A DNA stretch of 64,000 nt from CAYRDK01 sp043819345 (lineage in GTDB: Bacteria > Omnitrophota > Gorgyraeia > Velamenicoccales > Velamenicoccaceae): NCBI GenBank assembly GCA_043819345.1, contig JBDREX010000010.1, positions 62,001-126,000 of the forward strand, written 5' to 3'. The first letter of the stretch is position 1, and each line of letters opens with the position of its first letter. Made by a program: the position numbers and the translations under genes. Positions 50,852 to 59,426 of this stretch are shown one piece after another. The notes beneath the pieces were generated by a model that was not told the origin of the DNA, made no database searches, and saw nothing but the letters and a program-made list of their open reading frames with translations.

Positions 50852-51666
50852 CTAGACATCTCCTTCATCCTGACATAATAGCCACTCGTTTCAATAAAAA
50901 AAACAAAAGGATTGTCCACCTTCTCTGTCATTTTAATCCTCTTTAAAGCAAAAAGATTAAAACGATTCAAATCTTTTTTAAGAGGCAACGTTGTTACAGC
51001 TACATGATATCCGGCCTTCCGGACACATTGGATCACCTCTGCGCTATAACCACCTACCGGATACGCAAAAGTATTAACAGGCTCTTTTAAAATAGCCTCA
51101 AGATCTTTTTTGCTTGCCACAACCTCTTCATCAAGCATATGGCCATCTTTTATGTCGGGCAAATAGGGATGGCTTCTTGTATGGGCCCCAATTGCCATCA
51201 AGCCCTCCCGCGCCATCTCCAATAACATTTTCTTATCCAGAAACCGATACTCATGCCCTCTTATCTGCCTGCTCTGGCCAATATAATCAACAACCATAAA
51301 AATCGTCGCTGGAAATTGGTACTTTTTTAAAATCGGATAAGCAATTGTATAATTATTTTCATACCCATCATCAAAAGTGATCACAACTGTTTTAAAAGGG
51401 ATCCTTTTGTGGTCTTCGATCATCTGAGCCAACTCCAAAAGGGAAATCACATGATAGCCGCCTTGACGCAAAAAAGCCATCTGCTTACTAAAAACCTCTT
51501 CACTAACATTCAAGATACTCTCTTTCTCTAAAGATTCGCCGACACTATGGTACATCAGAATAACCGGATCACGCCCACCCAATACAAGATAAGCGATCCA
51601 AACAAAAAATGAAAAAACAACAAAAACAAAAAAATACAAAAATATTTTTTTTATCAATTTGCACAT
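50848..51666 (-). CDS. membrane-anchored polysaccharide deacetylase (CE4/NodB fold)
   Basis: The 272-residue protein has an N-terminal membrane anchor (about 6-28) and a NodB domain: VILMYHSVG, VVITFDDGYENNY (catalytic Asp), GAHTRSHPYL (metal His pair), FAYPVGGY. CE4 enzymes remove N- or O-acetyl groups from polysaccharides, here presumably in the periplasm. I used the ATG eight bases after GAGG in preference to the TTG two codons earlier. It lies inside the LPS glycosyltransferase run, so a glycan of that pathway is the likely substrate. Confidence 0.9.
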   Translation of the reverse strand: MCKLIKKIFLYFFVFVVFSFFVWIAYLVLGGRDPVILMYHSVGESLEKESILNVSEEVFSKQMAFLRQGGYHVISLLELAQMIEDHKRIPFKTVVITFDDGYENNYTIAYPILKKYQFPATIFMVVDYIGQSRQIRGHEYRFLDKKMLLEMAREGLMAIGAHTRSHPYLPDIKDGHMLDEEVVASKKDLEAILKEPVNTFAYPVGGYSAEVIQCVRKAGYHVAVTTLPLKKDLNRFNLFALKRIKMTEKVDNPFVFFIETSGYYVRMKEMSR

Positions 51667-51668
51667 TT

Positions 51669-52793
51669 TCAAAACCTCGCAACTTTACACGCAAAAGCCG
51701 GATAAAACACTTTATAAATATCTCTCGTCTTTTCCGCCATGCCCCTGAGAGAAAATTTTTCCCTAACATGCGCTTTCGCGTTAGTAATAATGCTATCCCT
51801 CAAATCTTTTTGGTCCAATAGCGTTTCCAGCGATGCTACCAGAGATGACACATCCTTCGGCCCACATAACAATCCCGTCCGGCCGTCTTGAATAACAGTG
51901 GGAATACCTCCCACCTTAGAACCCACAACAGCAACACCACTCGCCTGAGCTTCCAGAATAGAAATACCAAGCCCTTCCTGAATAGAAGGCATAACAAAAA
52001 TATCCATTATAGACAACGCATTTGCCGTATCAGCAACGGAAGGACACAATAACACATCAGCTCCTAAGGAATCTTGTTGAATCAATGCCTTTAGGTAAGC
52101 CTCTTCTTTGCCATCCCCTATTATTAAAAATTGAATATCTCTTCTTTTCTTCAGAAGTTCTCTGGCGGCTAATATCAGATATTTCTGCCCCTTCACAGAA
52201 GATAACCTGCCGATATGACCAATAATTTTTTTTGCGGGATCAAGCCCCAGTTCCTGTTTGAGCGAACAACCTAAACCCGACGAAGTAGCCGCAAACCTGT
52301 CAACATCTACACCATTGTATATTAAAACCACGCGGCCTGGATCCACATGAAAATCCTTAACAAGATGATCTGCTACCTGATCACTAATAGCAATCACTTT
52401 TTGACCCCAGCAAGGTAAAAATCTACGGAAAAATCTTGTTTTAAAAAAACCATGGCACGTTGAAATATACGGCTTACCCGAAAAAAATGACAAAAGTGCC
52501 GCCAATACCTGCGTCACCCTCGTATTGGCATGTATAAGATCAATCTCATTTTTTGTCAGCCTGAACAACTTAAAAAAAGAAAAAAAGACTTTCAGACTTA
52601 CTTCACACTTTGTTTTTAATGGAATCTTTATATGTTTAATGCCCAATGCCACAAATTCGTGTTCCAGTTCTCCTCCCCGACTCGCCACATAAAACTGCAA
52701 GTCCCCATCTTTAACTAAAAATCGGCACAAACCTAACATATAGGCGGCAATACCTCCCCGGTTCAAATGATTAGCCAACATAAGGATTCTCAT
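51669..52793 (-). CDS. GT4 family glycosyltransferase
   Basis: The 374-residue GT-B enzyme starts MRILMLANHLNRGGIAAYML. It has NGVDVDRF, IIGHIGRLSSVKGQKYLI and the donor-binding VMPSIQEGLGISILEAQASGVAVVGSKVGGIPTVI with the E-x7-E pattern of GT4 enzymes. It overlaps the GT4-GT9 gene by 4 bp (ATGA). Its donor and acceptor sugars cannot be read from sequence; the context suggests LPS core or a surface glycan. Confidence 0.93.
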   Translation of the reverse strand: MRILMLANHLNRGGIAAYMLGLCRFLVKDGDLQFYVASRGGELEHEFVALGIKHIKIPLKTKCEVSLKVFFSFFKLFRLTKNEIDLIHANTRVTQVLAALLSFFSGKPYISTCHGFFKTRFFRRFLPCWGQKVIAISDQVADHLVKDFHVDPGRVVLIYNGVDVDRFAATSSGLGCSLKQELGLDPAKKIIGHIGRLSSVKGQKYLILAARELLKKRRDIQFLIIGDGKEEAYLKALIQQDSLGADVLLCPSVADTANALSIMDIFVMPSIQEGLGISILEAQASGVAVVGSKVGGIPTVIQDGRTGLLCGPKDVSSLVASLETLLDQKDLRDSIITNAKAHVREKFSLRGMAEKTRDIYKVFYPAFACKVARF

Positions 52794-54889
52794 GACCTTT
52801 TACGGGCCTCCAAAAGACGTTCTATTGCTTCCATAACATCCTCAACAGAAATTTTTTTCATGCATACATTTGTTCTTTTTGGGCATTGCCCCTTGTAGCA
52901 AGGCACACAACCTTTCTGCAAGACAACAGATGAATAGCCGCAAGGTAAATGCCTCTTTGGATTTGTTGGGCCAAAAAGGGCCACAAAAGGAACGCACATA
53001 GCAGCCGCCAAATGCATCGGCGCTGAATCTCCGGTCACAAAACAATCGCATTTTTCAACCAGGCAAGCCAATTGCATCAAAGATGTCAAACCCACCGCGC
53101 AGATTGGTTCAAAGGTCAAATTTTTAAGGATCTTTTTAACAAAACCAATGTCATTCTTGTGGCCTGTCAACATCACGCGATATCCTTTTTGAGCCAATTT
53201 TTCACACAATTGAGCATAGCTTTTTAAAATCCAGCGCTTAGATTGCCAGCGAGCACTGGCTCCAACATTAATACCAATCAGCTTTTCAGCCCCAGGCGCA
53301 TTCCTCTTCAGAAAATTCTCGGCAAATGTTTTATCATCCTCCGAAGGCCACAATTGGAGTTTTTCATCAGCGTGTTCAATACCAAGCATTTTTAATAACT
53401 GAAACTGATGCTCAACAGGATCAAGGGGCTTACACTGATCATCTTTAATGGCCTTATTCATCAAAAAACTCATTTTTCCATTATCATAACCATAACGTGC
53501 TTGGCTCATCGTCAGATAACTCAACAAATGGCTAATTTTATTATTTTGAAAATCAATAACACAGTCAAAACGCTTGCCTAAAATCTTTTTTGCGAGCGAC
53601 CACAATCCTGTCAGCCCTTTGTCCCTGCCCTTAAAATCACAAACAATCAATTCATCAATGTAAGGACATCTTTGAAAGACTTCTTTGGTTGTGTTATTCG
53701 TCAAACAGCTGATCTTAGAAAAAGGAAATTTCCTTTTAATCGCTTTCAAGGAAGGCACAACAAGAACAGCATCCCCTAAAGCGCTCATTTTAATAACAAG
53801 AATACGCTTAACACTAAGCGCTTCCTCATAAACCTTAAGAGTATCTTTGGCCATCTTTTCCAATGAATAGTTTTCTTCAACATTCTTTCTCGCATTAATA
53901 GCCAATTGGCACGCAAAAGAAGGATTCGTAAGGATGCGAACCATGGCTTCTGCTAAAGATTCAACATCCCGCGGATACACCAATAACCCCGTCTGGCCAT
54001 CTTTAATAATTTCAACAACGCCACCCACTTTCGTCGCTATAACAGGAACACCACTCGCCTGAGCTTCCACAATAACCCGGCCAAATGCTTCCTGAGCGAC
54101 AGAAGGCATCACTAAGAGATCTACTTCTGAAAGCAACTCAGGGATATCCCTGCGGTTGCCTAAAAACCGAACCGCATCTTTTAACCCCAACCTGCGGACC
54201 CAAGCCACTAACTCTTCCTGGTAATGCTCTTTGCCAGATGAAACTCCACCAATAATCCACGCCTTGACAAAAGAAACGGACCTTAAAACACGGGCAAAAG
54301 CCTTTAAAAAATACAACTGACCCTTAATGGGAGTAACTCTTCCGACAACAGCAACGACCGGTTCCCTCTTGCCTTCCAGTGAAGGAGTGCGATAAACAAA
54401 ACGGTTAAGATCTACACTTCTTGAAATAAGCCTGATATTTTCCAGCGGAACCCCAAAATCTTTTACCATGTGCCTACCAATCACTGAGCTTGGCACAATC
54501 GTATATTTACCCCAGCCCATCATTGCGCTAAAAATATGGCGGCTATAATAACCATGAGCTGTCGTAATCAAAGTGACATTCGTTTTATGAGAAGCCATGA
54601 AACCAATCCAGGCAGGTACCCGCGAACGCGCGTGTATTAACTCAATATTTTCTTCTTTTATAATGTCGGCCACCTTTGCTGCTGCCTTTATCATGACGCC
54701 AAAAAATTTATGATTAACAGGTAACTTATAATGACGGATGCCACAGGCTTCTAATTCCTTAACCAGTGAACCTCCTGCCGATATGACAACGCAATGATGT
54801 CCGTGCTCAACGAGATACTTAGCCAAATCAATCGTACCCGTTTCAACACCGCCAACTTCTAATTTAGGTAGAATCTGTAAAATATTCAT
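52790..54889 (-). CDS. GT4-GT9 fused glycosyltransferase
   Basis: The 699-residue protein joins two GT-B enzymes. Residues 1 to about 360 form a GT4: ILPKLEVGGVETGTIDLAKYL, VVGRVTPIKGQLYF, MPSVAQEAFGRVIVEAQASGVPVIATKVGG. From about 364 a GT9 follows: ILVIKMSALGDAVLVVPSLKAI, GINVGASARWQSKRW, TGDSAPMHLAAAMCVPFVALFGPTN, with a CVPCYKGQCPKRTNVC cysteine group. The GT9 half keeps its binding motifs. A two-step core glycosyltransferase is the natural reading. It follows the LpxL-ELM1 gene across a repeat element. Confidence 0.93.
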   Translation of the reverse strand: MNILQILPKLEVGGVETGTIDLAKYLVEHGHHCVVISAGGSLVKELEACGIRHYKLPVNHKFFGVMIKAAAKVADIIKEENIELIHARSRVPAWIGFMASHKTNVTLITTAHGYYSRHIFSAMMGWGKYTIVPSSVIGRHMVKDFGVPLENIRLISRSVDLNRFVYRTPSLEGKREPVVAVVGRVTPIKGQLYFLKAFARVLRSVSFVKAWIIGGVSSGKEHYQEELVAWVRRLGLKDAVRFLGNRRDIPELLSEVDLLVMPSVAQEAFGRVIVEAQASGVPVIATKVGGVVEIIKDGQTGLLVYPRDVESLAEAMVRILTNPSFACQLAINARKNVEENYSLEKMAKDTLKVYEEALSVKRILVIKMSALGDAVLVVPSLKAIKRKFPFSKISCLTNNTTKEVFQRCPYIDELIVCDFKGRDKGLTGLWSLAKKILGKRFDCVIDFQNNKISHLLSYLTMSQARYGYDNGKMSFLMNKAIKDDQCKPLDPVEHQFQLLKMLGIEHADEKLQLWPSEDDKTFAENFLKRNAPGAEKLIGINVGASARWQSKRWILKSYAQLCEKLAQKGYRVMLTGHKNDIGFVKKILKNLTFEPICAVGLTSLMQLACLVEKCDCFVTGDSAPMHLAAAMCVPFVALFGPTNPKRHLPCGYSSVVLQKGCVPCYKGQCPKRTNVCMKKISVEDVMEAIERLLEARKRS

Positions 54890-54901
54890 AAGATAATAAC
54901 T

Positions 54902-54972
54902 GTTAGCGAGTTCACAAATATACGTATTTGCGGGTTAATCCCGCTGACTCGCACACTCACTAACCCGCAAAC
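54902..54972. repeat. octamer-word inverted-repeat element (GTTNRCGR family) overlapping a gene end
   Basis: The left words are GTTAGCGA, GTTCACAA and ATTTGCGG. The right arm has four in-register units of complementary type: CCGCTGAC, TCGCACAC, TCACTAAC, CCGCAAAC. The last units lie inside the 3' end of the LpxL-ELM1 gene: the final codons and the TAG stop are read from repeat words. The element belongs with those at 10571, 18792 and 1962. Confidence 0.88.
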
Positions 54973-56900
54973 AAAACCTGTTTTAACTTCTCCTTAATAA
55001 CACCCTGTGTATCAAAAAACACACTCTGAGGTTTCGCATGAACAATCCACATCAGCGTTTCATCTAAATCCTTTACTTTACATAAGAAGATATGGCCCCT
55101 CTGTGCCATGAGATCCAAAAACTTTTCAACTTTATTTGCAGCTTTTTTGCACCTGGATTTAAAAACAACAACATATTTTCCGCTAGATGCCGCCTCACTT
55201 ACCATAGAAATACTCTCCCCGCTAACAATCACAATATCGCTTAAATGAATAATGCCACCAACGGTACCCGGTGGATTGTCCTCTGCCGCGTCAACAAAAA
55301 GCCGACACATAGAATTATCTTTCTTAAAATGCGATTCTAACACCCTGACAACTTTTTTCGGAGTCCGCCGAGACGTCGTTAAAAACAGCAGGATATTCTG
55401 CCGTTCTGCCATTTTTTTAATTTGCAAACATAAAAAATCCGTCAACTCAGGTGTTAATTCATAATTTTTCGAATCTCCGCCGATCAAAAGACCGATTTTC
55501 AAAATTTCCGCCTGTTCAAAAAACCGCAATTCGCTTTTTACACTACAAAGCTGCTCAAAATCTCTTTTAACAGAATCAGCCGTAACCGTATTTACAGACC
55601 CAGGAATAGACAAAACGTTCTTTCTCTTGGGCAAGCGGTCATGTTCAGGAGCTATAACCATACTAAATTTTGAAACACTAAAAATACCCGGCCTCATAAC
55701 AACAAAAGATTGCGCCATATGTTCAAAAGACATAACAAGATTTAGCGCGGCGACACCAGAACCAGCCGATACAACAATATCATAATCTTTCGACAAACAT
55801 GCCAAACGCGTTTGACGCGTAACCAATAAAGACAAAAAACCTTTTCCCATGCGACGGCCAAAAAGAAAAACAATCAAGGCCAAAAGACGGGAACAAAAAA
55901 GATTTTTATATTCAACGCTGACTACTTTCACCGTGGCTTTACTCACAGAATCCTGAATCAGGTGCGCAAGAGCCAAAGACTGATTAAGATGGCCGAGTTT
56001 ATCATCGCTTAAAACAAGAATATCTTTCTGAGGCGAATGTTTCCATCTTTTATAAAACCAAAGATACTCGGATGGAAAACAACAAATGTGTTTCTGAAAA
56101 ATATGGTTGATTTGCGTCAAATTATGCTTTAAGTCAGCAGCAGCATCTGAGGAAACAGATAATTCATAAGGAGAAAAAATCATCTCATGGGTAGGCCCAT
56201 GAATACGATGCATGAAAGCAATAATAATCTTGGCCCCTAATTTTTTGGCCAATCTTACGCTGCCAATCGGCGTCATAGCAAGTTTTGAAAAAAATTCAAT
56301 CGCCATGCCATCCTGACCGCCATGATCAGCAATAGTGCCTAAAATATTGTTCGCGCTCAAATGCGAGACAAGCTTTTTAAGCTCATCCACGCGAATCACA
56401 TGCACCCCCTTACTCTCCCGCAAACCATTCAAAAGACCATCTATCTTTTTGTGCTTAGATTGAGGCTGCGACAACATCGCATAACGACTATCTTTTAACA
56501 AAAGAGCACACGCTGCGTTAGATAGCTCCCAGCTACCCGCATGCACCCCCAAAAAAATAATTCCCCGTTTATGAACAAGCGCATCTTTTAGGCAATCCAA
56601 ACCTTTAAATCTGATATATTTTTTAACATAACTCTCATCAACATAAGATAAGTACAGCGTTTCAAAAAAATTCTGAGCAAACCGCATATGCATCTGCTGG
56701 ACGATTCTCTTATGCTCAGCTAAAGACTTTTGCCCAAAAGCAATCTTTAAATTTTTAAGAGCTTTTTGATTCTGGCGGCCAGCAAGGTAATAATAAAGCC
56801 ATCCAAGCCTGCGCGCGAAAAATAGCCATGCCTCAATAGGCAGAAACCTCATGATAAAGATAAGGATCCTAAGCGTGATACAAAGTATCGAGTCTTTCAT
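54960..56900 (-). CDS. LpxL-like lipid A acyltransferase fused to an ELM1/DUF1022 domain
   Basis: Residues 1 to about 290 form a lauroyl/myristoyl acyltransferase-type domain: membrane anchor (8-30), H120-A-G-S-W-E125 (the HxxxxE pair), ILGTIADHGGQDGMAIEFF and PSEYLWFYKRWK. From about 293 an ELM1-like domain follows: LVLSDDKLGHLNQSLALAHL, LLIGGDSKNYELTPELT, LFLTTSRRTPKKVVRVLES, IVSGESISMVSEAASSGKYVVVF. Plant ELM1 acts in mitochondrial fission; bacterial homologues sit in LPS loci with unknown activity. GAGG seven bases upstream supports the start, though it overlaps lpxK by 32 bp. The fusion looks genuine because one frame runs through both domains. Confidence 0.88.
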   Translation of the reverse strand: MKDSILCITLRILIFIMRFLPIEAWLFFARRLGWLYYYLAGRQNQKALKNLKIAFGQKSLAEHKRIVQQMHMRFAQNFFETLYLSYVDESYVKKYIRFKGLDCLKDALVHKRGIIFLGVHAGSWELSNAACALLLKDSRYAMLSQPQSKHKKIDGLLNGLRESKGVHVIRVDELKKLVSHLSANNILGTIADHGGQDGMAIEFFSKLAMTPIGSVRLAKKLGAKIIIAFMHRIHGPTHEMIFSPYELSVSSDAAADLKHNLTQINHIFQKHICCFPSEYLWFYKRWKHSPQKDILVLSDDKLGHLNQSLALAHLIQDSVSKATVKVVSVEYKNLFCSRLLALIVFLFGRRMGKGFLSLLVTRQTRLACLSKDYDIVVSAGSGVAALNLVMSFEHMAQSFVVMRPGIFSVSKFSMVIAPEHDRLPKRKNVLSIPGSVNTVTADSVKRDFEQLCSVKSELRFFEQAEILKIGLLIGGDSKNYELTPELTDFLCLQIKKMAERQNILLFLTTSRRTPKKVVRVLESHFKKDNSMCRLFVDAAEDNPPGTVGGIIHLSDIVIVSGESISMVSEAASSGKYVVVFKSRCKKAANKVEKFLDLMAQRGHIFLCKVKDLDETLMWIVHAKPQSVFFDTQGVIKEKLKQVLFAG

Positions 56901-57945
56901 GTAAAGCCTCTTGCCCTTCTATAATTGTTATTGCTATTTTTAAAACAAAAATTTTAACATCTGCCTGAGTTTTAGAGAAAAAACCACTAAGCCTTTGGGC
57001 ATCCTTTTCCGTTGTCATCAGCACAGATACATTCAAGTCTTTGCATTGTTTTATAAGGCACGCCATATCCACTTCGCTATACTCATGATGATCCGGAAAA
57101 AACCTTTTCATAACAACACTGGCCCCCAAGCGTTCGGCGCTCTTAACAAAGGAATGAGGGTTAGCGATACCGCAAAATAAACCGACCCGTTTATTGCCAA
57201 CGATATCAAGTTCAAAAACTTCTCTCGTTTCTAACGACCAAATCCTCCTGCTTTCGTGAATGGCCTTAATAATCAAAGTACCGGGCGCCTTCTCGGACAA
57301 CAAGCGGCAGAGATCATGCAACCTTTCAGAGGGTATTTCATTGCAGCGGCAAAGACAAATACAATCCGCCCTTTTGAGCGCACTTAAAGTTTCCCGCAAC
57401 GGGCCAGCCGGCAATAACATCCTATTGCCAAATGGATTTGCTGCATCAACAACAACAAGATCAAAATCCCTCTTCAGCCTCCAATGCTGGAAACCATCGT
57501 CTAAAATGAATGTCCCACAAAAACCCTGATCTTCCAAGACCTGTACACAGCGCAGGCGATTTTTATCCGCCACCACCTTACAACGCTGCCCCAAATTCTG
57601 TATCAACATCCCCGCCTCATCTCCGGAAGAATAATAACCATCGCTTCCTAAAGACTTAAAAGTTTTAGGCTTTTTGTATCCTCGCAACAAAATAACAACT
57701 TTATGACGATCCGATAAATAATCTGCCAGATAAGCGACAAGCGGCGTTTTTCCGCTACCACCCATCGTAATATTGCCAACACTCACAACTATAGCTTTTG
57801 GCCGGTAACTTTTAAAAATATTGAGATGATAAAACAATTTAATTAAAAAAAGAAAAAATGCGTATAAGCAGGATGCCAACAAAAGCACCGGCATTAAAAA
57901 AAAAGATAAAAGCGTCATCTTGTTTTCTGCATAAAATGCATGCAT
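56869..57945 (-). CDS. lpxK: tetraacyldisaccharide 4'-kinase
   Basis: LpxK phosphorylates the lipid A precursor disaccharide at the inner membrane. The 358 residues have an N-terminal membrane segment (about 10-40), Walker A in VGNITMGGSGKTPLV, LLRGYKK, SSGDEAGML and FILDDGFQHWRLKRD, plus FFPDHHEYSE and MTTEKDAQRL. These are all diagnostic. GAGGGG precedes the ATG. It lies between waaA and the LpxL-like gene, matching the order of the pathway. Confidence 0.96.
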   Translation of the reverse strand: MHAFYAENKMTLLSFFLMPVLLLASCLYAFFLFLIKLFYHLNIFKSYRPKAIVVSVGNITMGGSGKTPLVAYLADYLSDRHKVVILLRGYKKPKTFKSLGSDGYYSSGDEAGMLIQNLGQRCKVVADKNRLRCVQVLEDQGFCGTFILDDGFQHWRLKRDFDLVVVDAANPFGNRMLLPAGPLRETLSALKRADCICLCRCNEIPSERLHDLCRLLSEKAPGTLIIKAIHESRRIWSLETREVFELDIVGNKRVGLFCGIANPHSFVKSAERLGASVVMKRFFPDHHEYSEVDMACLIKQCKDLNVSVLMTTEKDAQRLSGFFSKTQADVKIFVLKIAITIIEGQEALHERLDTLYHA

Positions 57946-57999
57946 TATCAGCCCCTCATCCTTAACATCAAAAGCCTGTTCAAGCGCCCCATTTGGCCT

Positions 58000-59328
58000 C
58001 TATGTTTTACGGCGGCGAAATCTAGACTTAGAATCCTTTATCGAAATCTTGCTATCAGAAAATTTTGGTGTACCAAACATTTTATCCAAACAGGAAAAAG
58101 TCGCTTGAGCCGCCCCCTTGTTTTTGTCAATGATATCCTGCGCGCGACAACCTAGTTCCTGTCTACGGGGGGCGTCTTGCAATAACCCTCTCAATTCATA
58201 TTCAAGATTTTTAGGCCCATCAATTTCTAATGCCGCTTTCGCATTAATAAAAACATCTCGAATTTCCTTAAAATTCTCCATATGTTTTCCAAAAATAATG
58301 GCCTTACCAAATAATGCCGGCTCAATAGGATTATGGCCTCCTTTTTTAACCAGACTCCCCCCGATAAAAGCAATATCACAAAGCTGGTATAAAGCGCTTA
58401 AGTCTCCGATAGTATCCACAAGCACGATTTGTGCTGATGAAAATCCGCTAGCGTGCGAAAGATTTAAAGCATCCAGCCCCATTAATTTTATCATCCTTCT
58501 GATCTTATCAATACGCTCAGGATGTCTAGGAGCGATCAAAAGCCTTAAGTTATTGAAATCCTTGCGCAACGACTTATACAGTTTCGTTACAATTTCCTCT
58601 TCGTTATCATGCGTACTACCAGCAATACACAAAAGACAGCCTTTTAAATAATTCTTAAGGGCCGCAACATAAGCGGACTCTCGTATATTAGCAGAAATAT
58701 CAAATTTAATATTTCCGGTTACTTCAACACGCTTGCGCACGGCTCCTAAAGATATGATGCGCTCGGCACCATTTGAATTCTGCATACAGAACAGATCTAC
58801 TTTTCGCAAAACATACTTTAGAATCGCTCGAAAATAGGCATAATGCCGATAAGAACGATCAGATATCCTACCATTCACAATAGCCACACAAGCACCCTGT
58901 TTTTTACTCAAACGAATTAAATTTGGCCACAATTCTGTTTCCATGATAATCAACAAAGAAGGCTTGATCATTTTTAAAAATCTAGAAACAATAAAAGACA
59001 GATCCAGCGGAGCGTAAAACACCAATTCGTCGTTTTGTATGATCTTTTTGGCAATAGAATAACCTGTTGGCGTTACCGTTGAGACAACAATTCTTTTTTG
59101 CGGCCACTGAGCCCTAATAAGGCCCACCAGGGATTCTGCAGCACGCGCTTCTCCAACACTAACCGCGTGTATCCAGACAACATCATGGCCTTCAAGGGAC
59201 TTAAAAAAGTCCTTCTTAAAAATGCCCAAACGCATCCATATGTCTGCATGCATCCTGCCACGCAGAGCGTACACCGGCAAATATAATAAACTCGCCAAAA
59301 ATACAATTAAATCATAGATAAGATACAT
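58000..59328 (-). CDS. waaA: Kdo transferase
   Basis: WaaA (KdtA) adds Kdo to lipid IVA. The 442-residue GT30 protein has an N-terminal membrane anchor (about 4-22), VWIHAVSVGEARAAESLV with the catalytic-type Glu, METELWPNLI, AGSTHDNEEEI, APRHPERIDKI and FIGGSLVKKGGHNPIEPALFGKAIIFGKHMENFKEI. The C-terminal 25 residues are basic and probably unstructured. GGAG lies upstream. Confidence 0.96.
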   Translation of the reverse strand: MYLIYDLIVFLASLLYLPVYALRGRMHADIWMRLGIFKKDFFKSLEGHDVVWIHAVSVGEARAAESLVGLIRAQWPQKRIVVSTVTPTGYSIAKKIIQNDELVFYAPLDLSFIVSRFLKMIKPSLLIIMETELWPNLIRLSKKQGACVAIVNGRISDRSYRHYAYFRAILKYVLRKVDLFCMQNSNGAERIISLGAVRKRVEVTGNIKFDISANIRESAYVAALKNYLKGCLLCIAGSTHDNEEEIVTKLYKSLRKDFNNLRLLIAPRHPERIDKIRRMIKLMGLDALNLSHASGFSSAQIVLVDTIGDLSALYQLCDIAFIGGSLVKKGGHNPIEPALFGKAIIFGKHMENFKEIRDVFINAKAALEIDGPKNLEYELRGLLQDAPRRQELGCRAQDIIDKNKGAAQATFSCLDKMFGTPKFSDSKISIKDSKSRFRRRKT

Positions 59329-59386
59329 AAGAAACCAACTCCGGATTCAAAGTACAGGGCACAACAAAAGCGAAAAGATTTTAGTT

Positions 59387-59419
59387 TAACCGTCCCCTGA
59401 ACTCCATAACCTGTCCCCC
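59387..59419. repeat. GGGGACRGGTTA-type word pair
   Basis: On the plus strand TAACCGTCCCC (59387-59397) and TAACCTGTCCCCC (59407-59419) are two near-identical words 20 bp apart in the waaA-xerC gap. Words of this type recall palindrome-associated sequences next to REP-associated transposases. No transposase is present in this window, so this may be only a relic. Confidence 0.5.
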
Positions 59420-59426
59420 ATAATTG

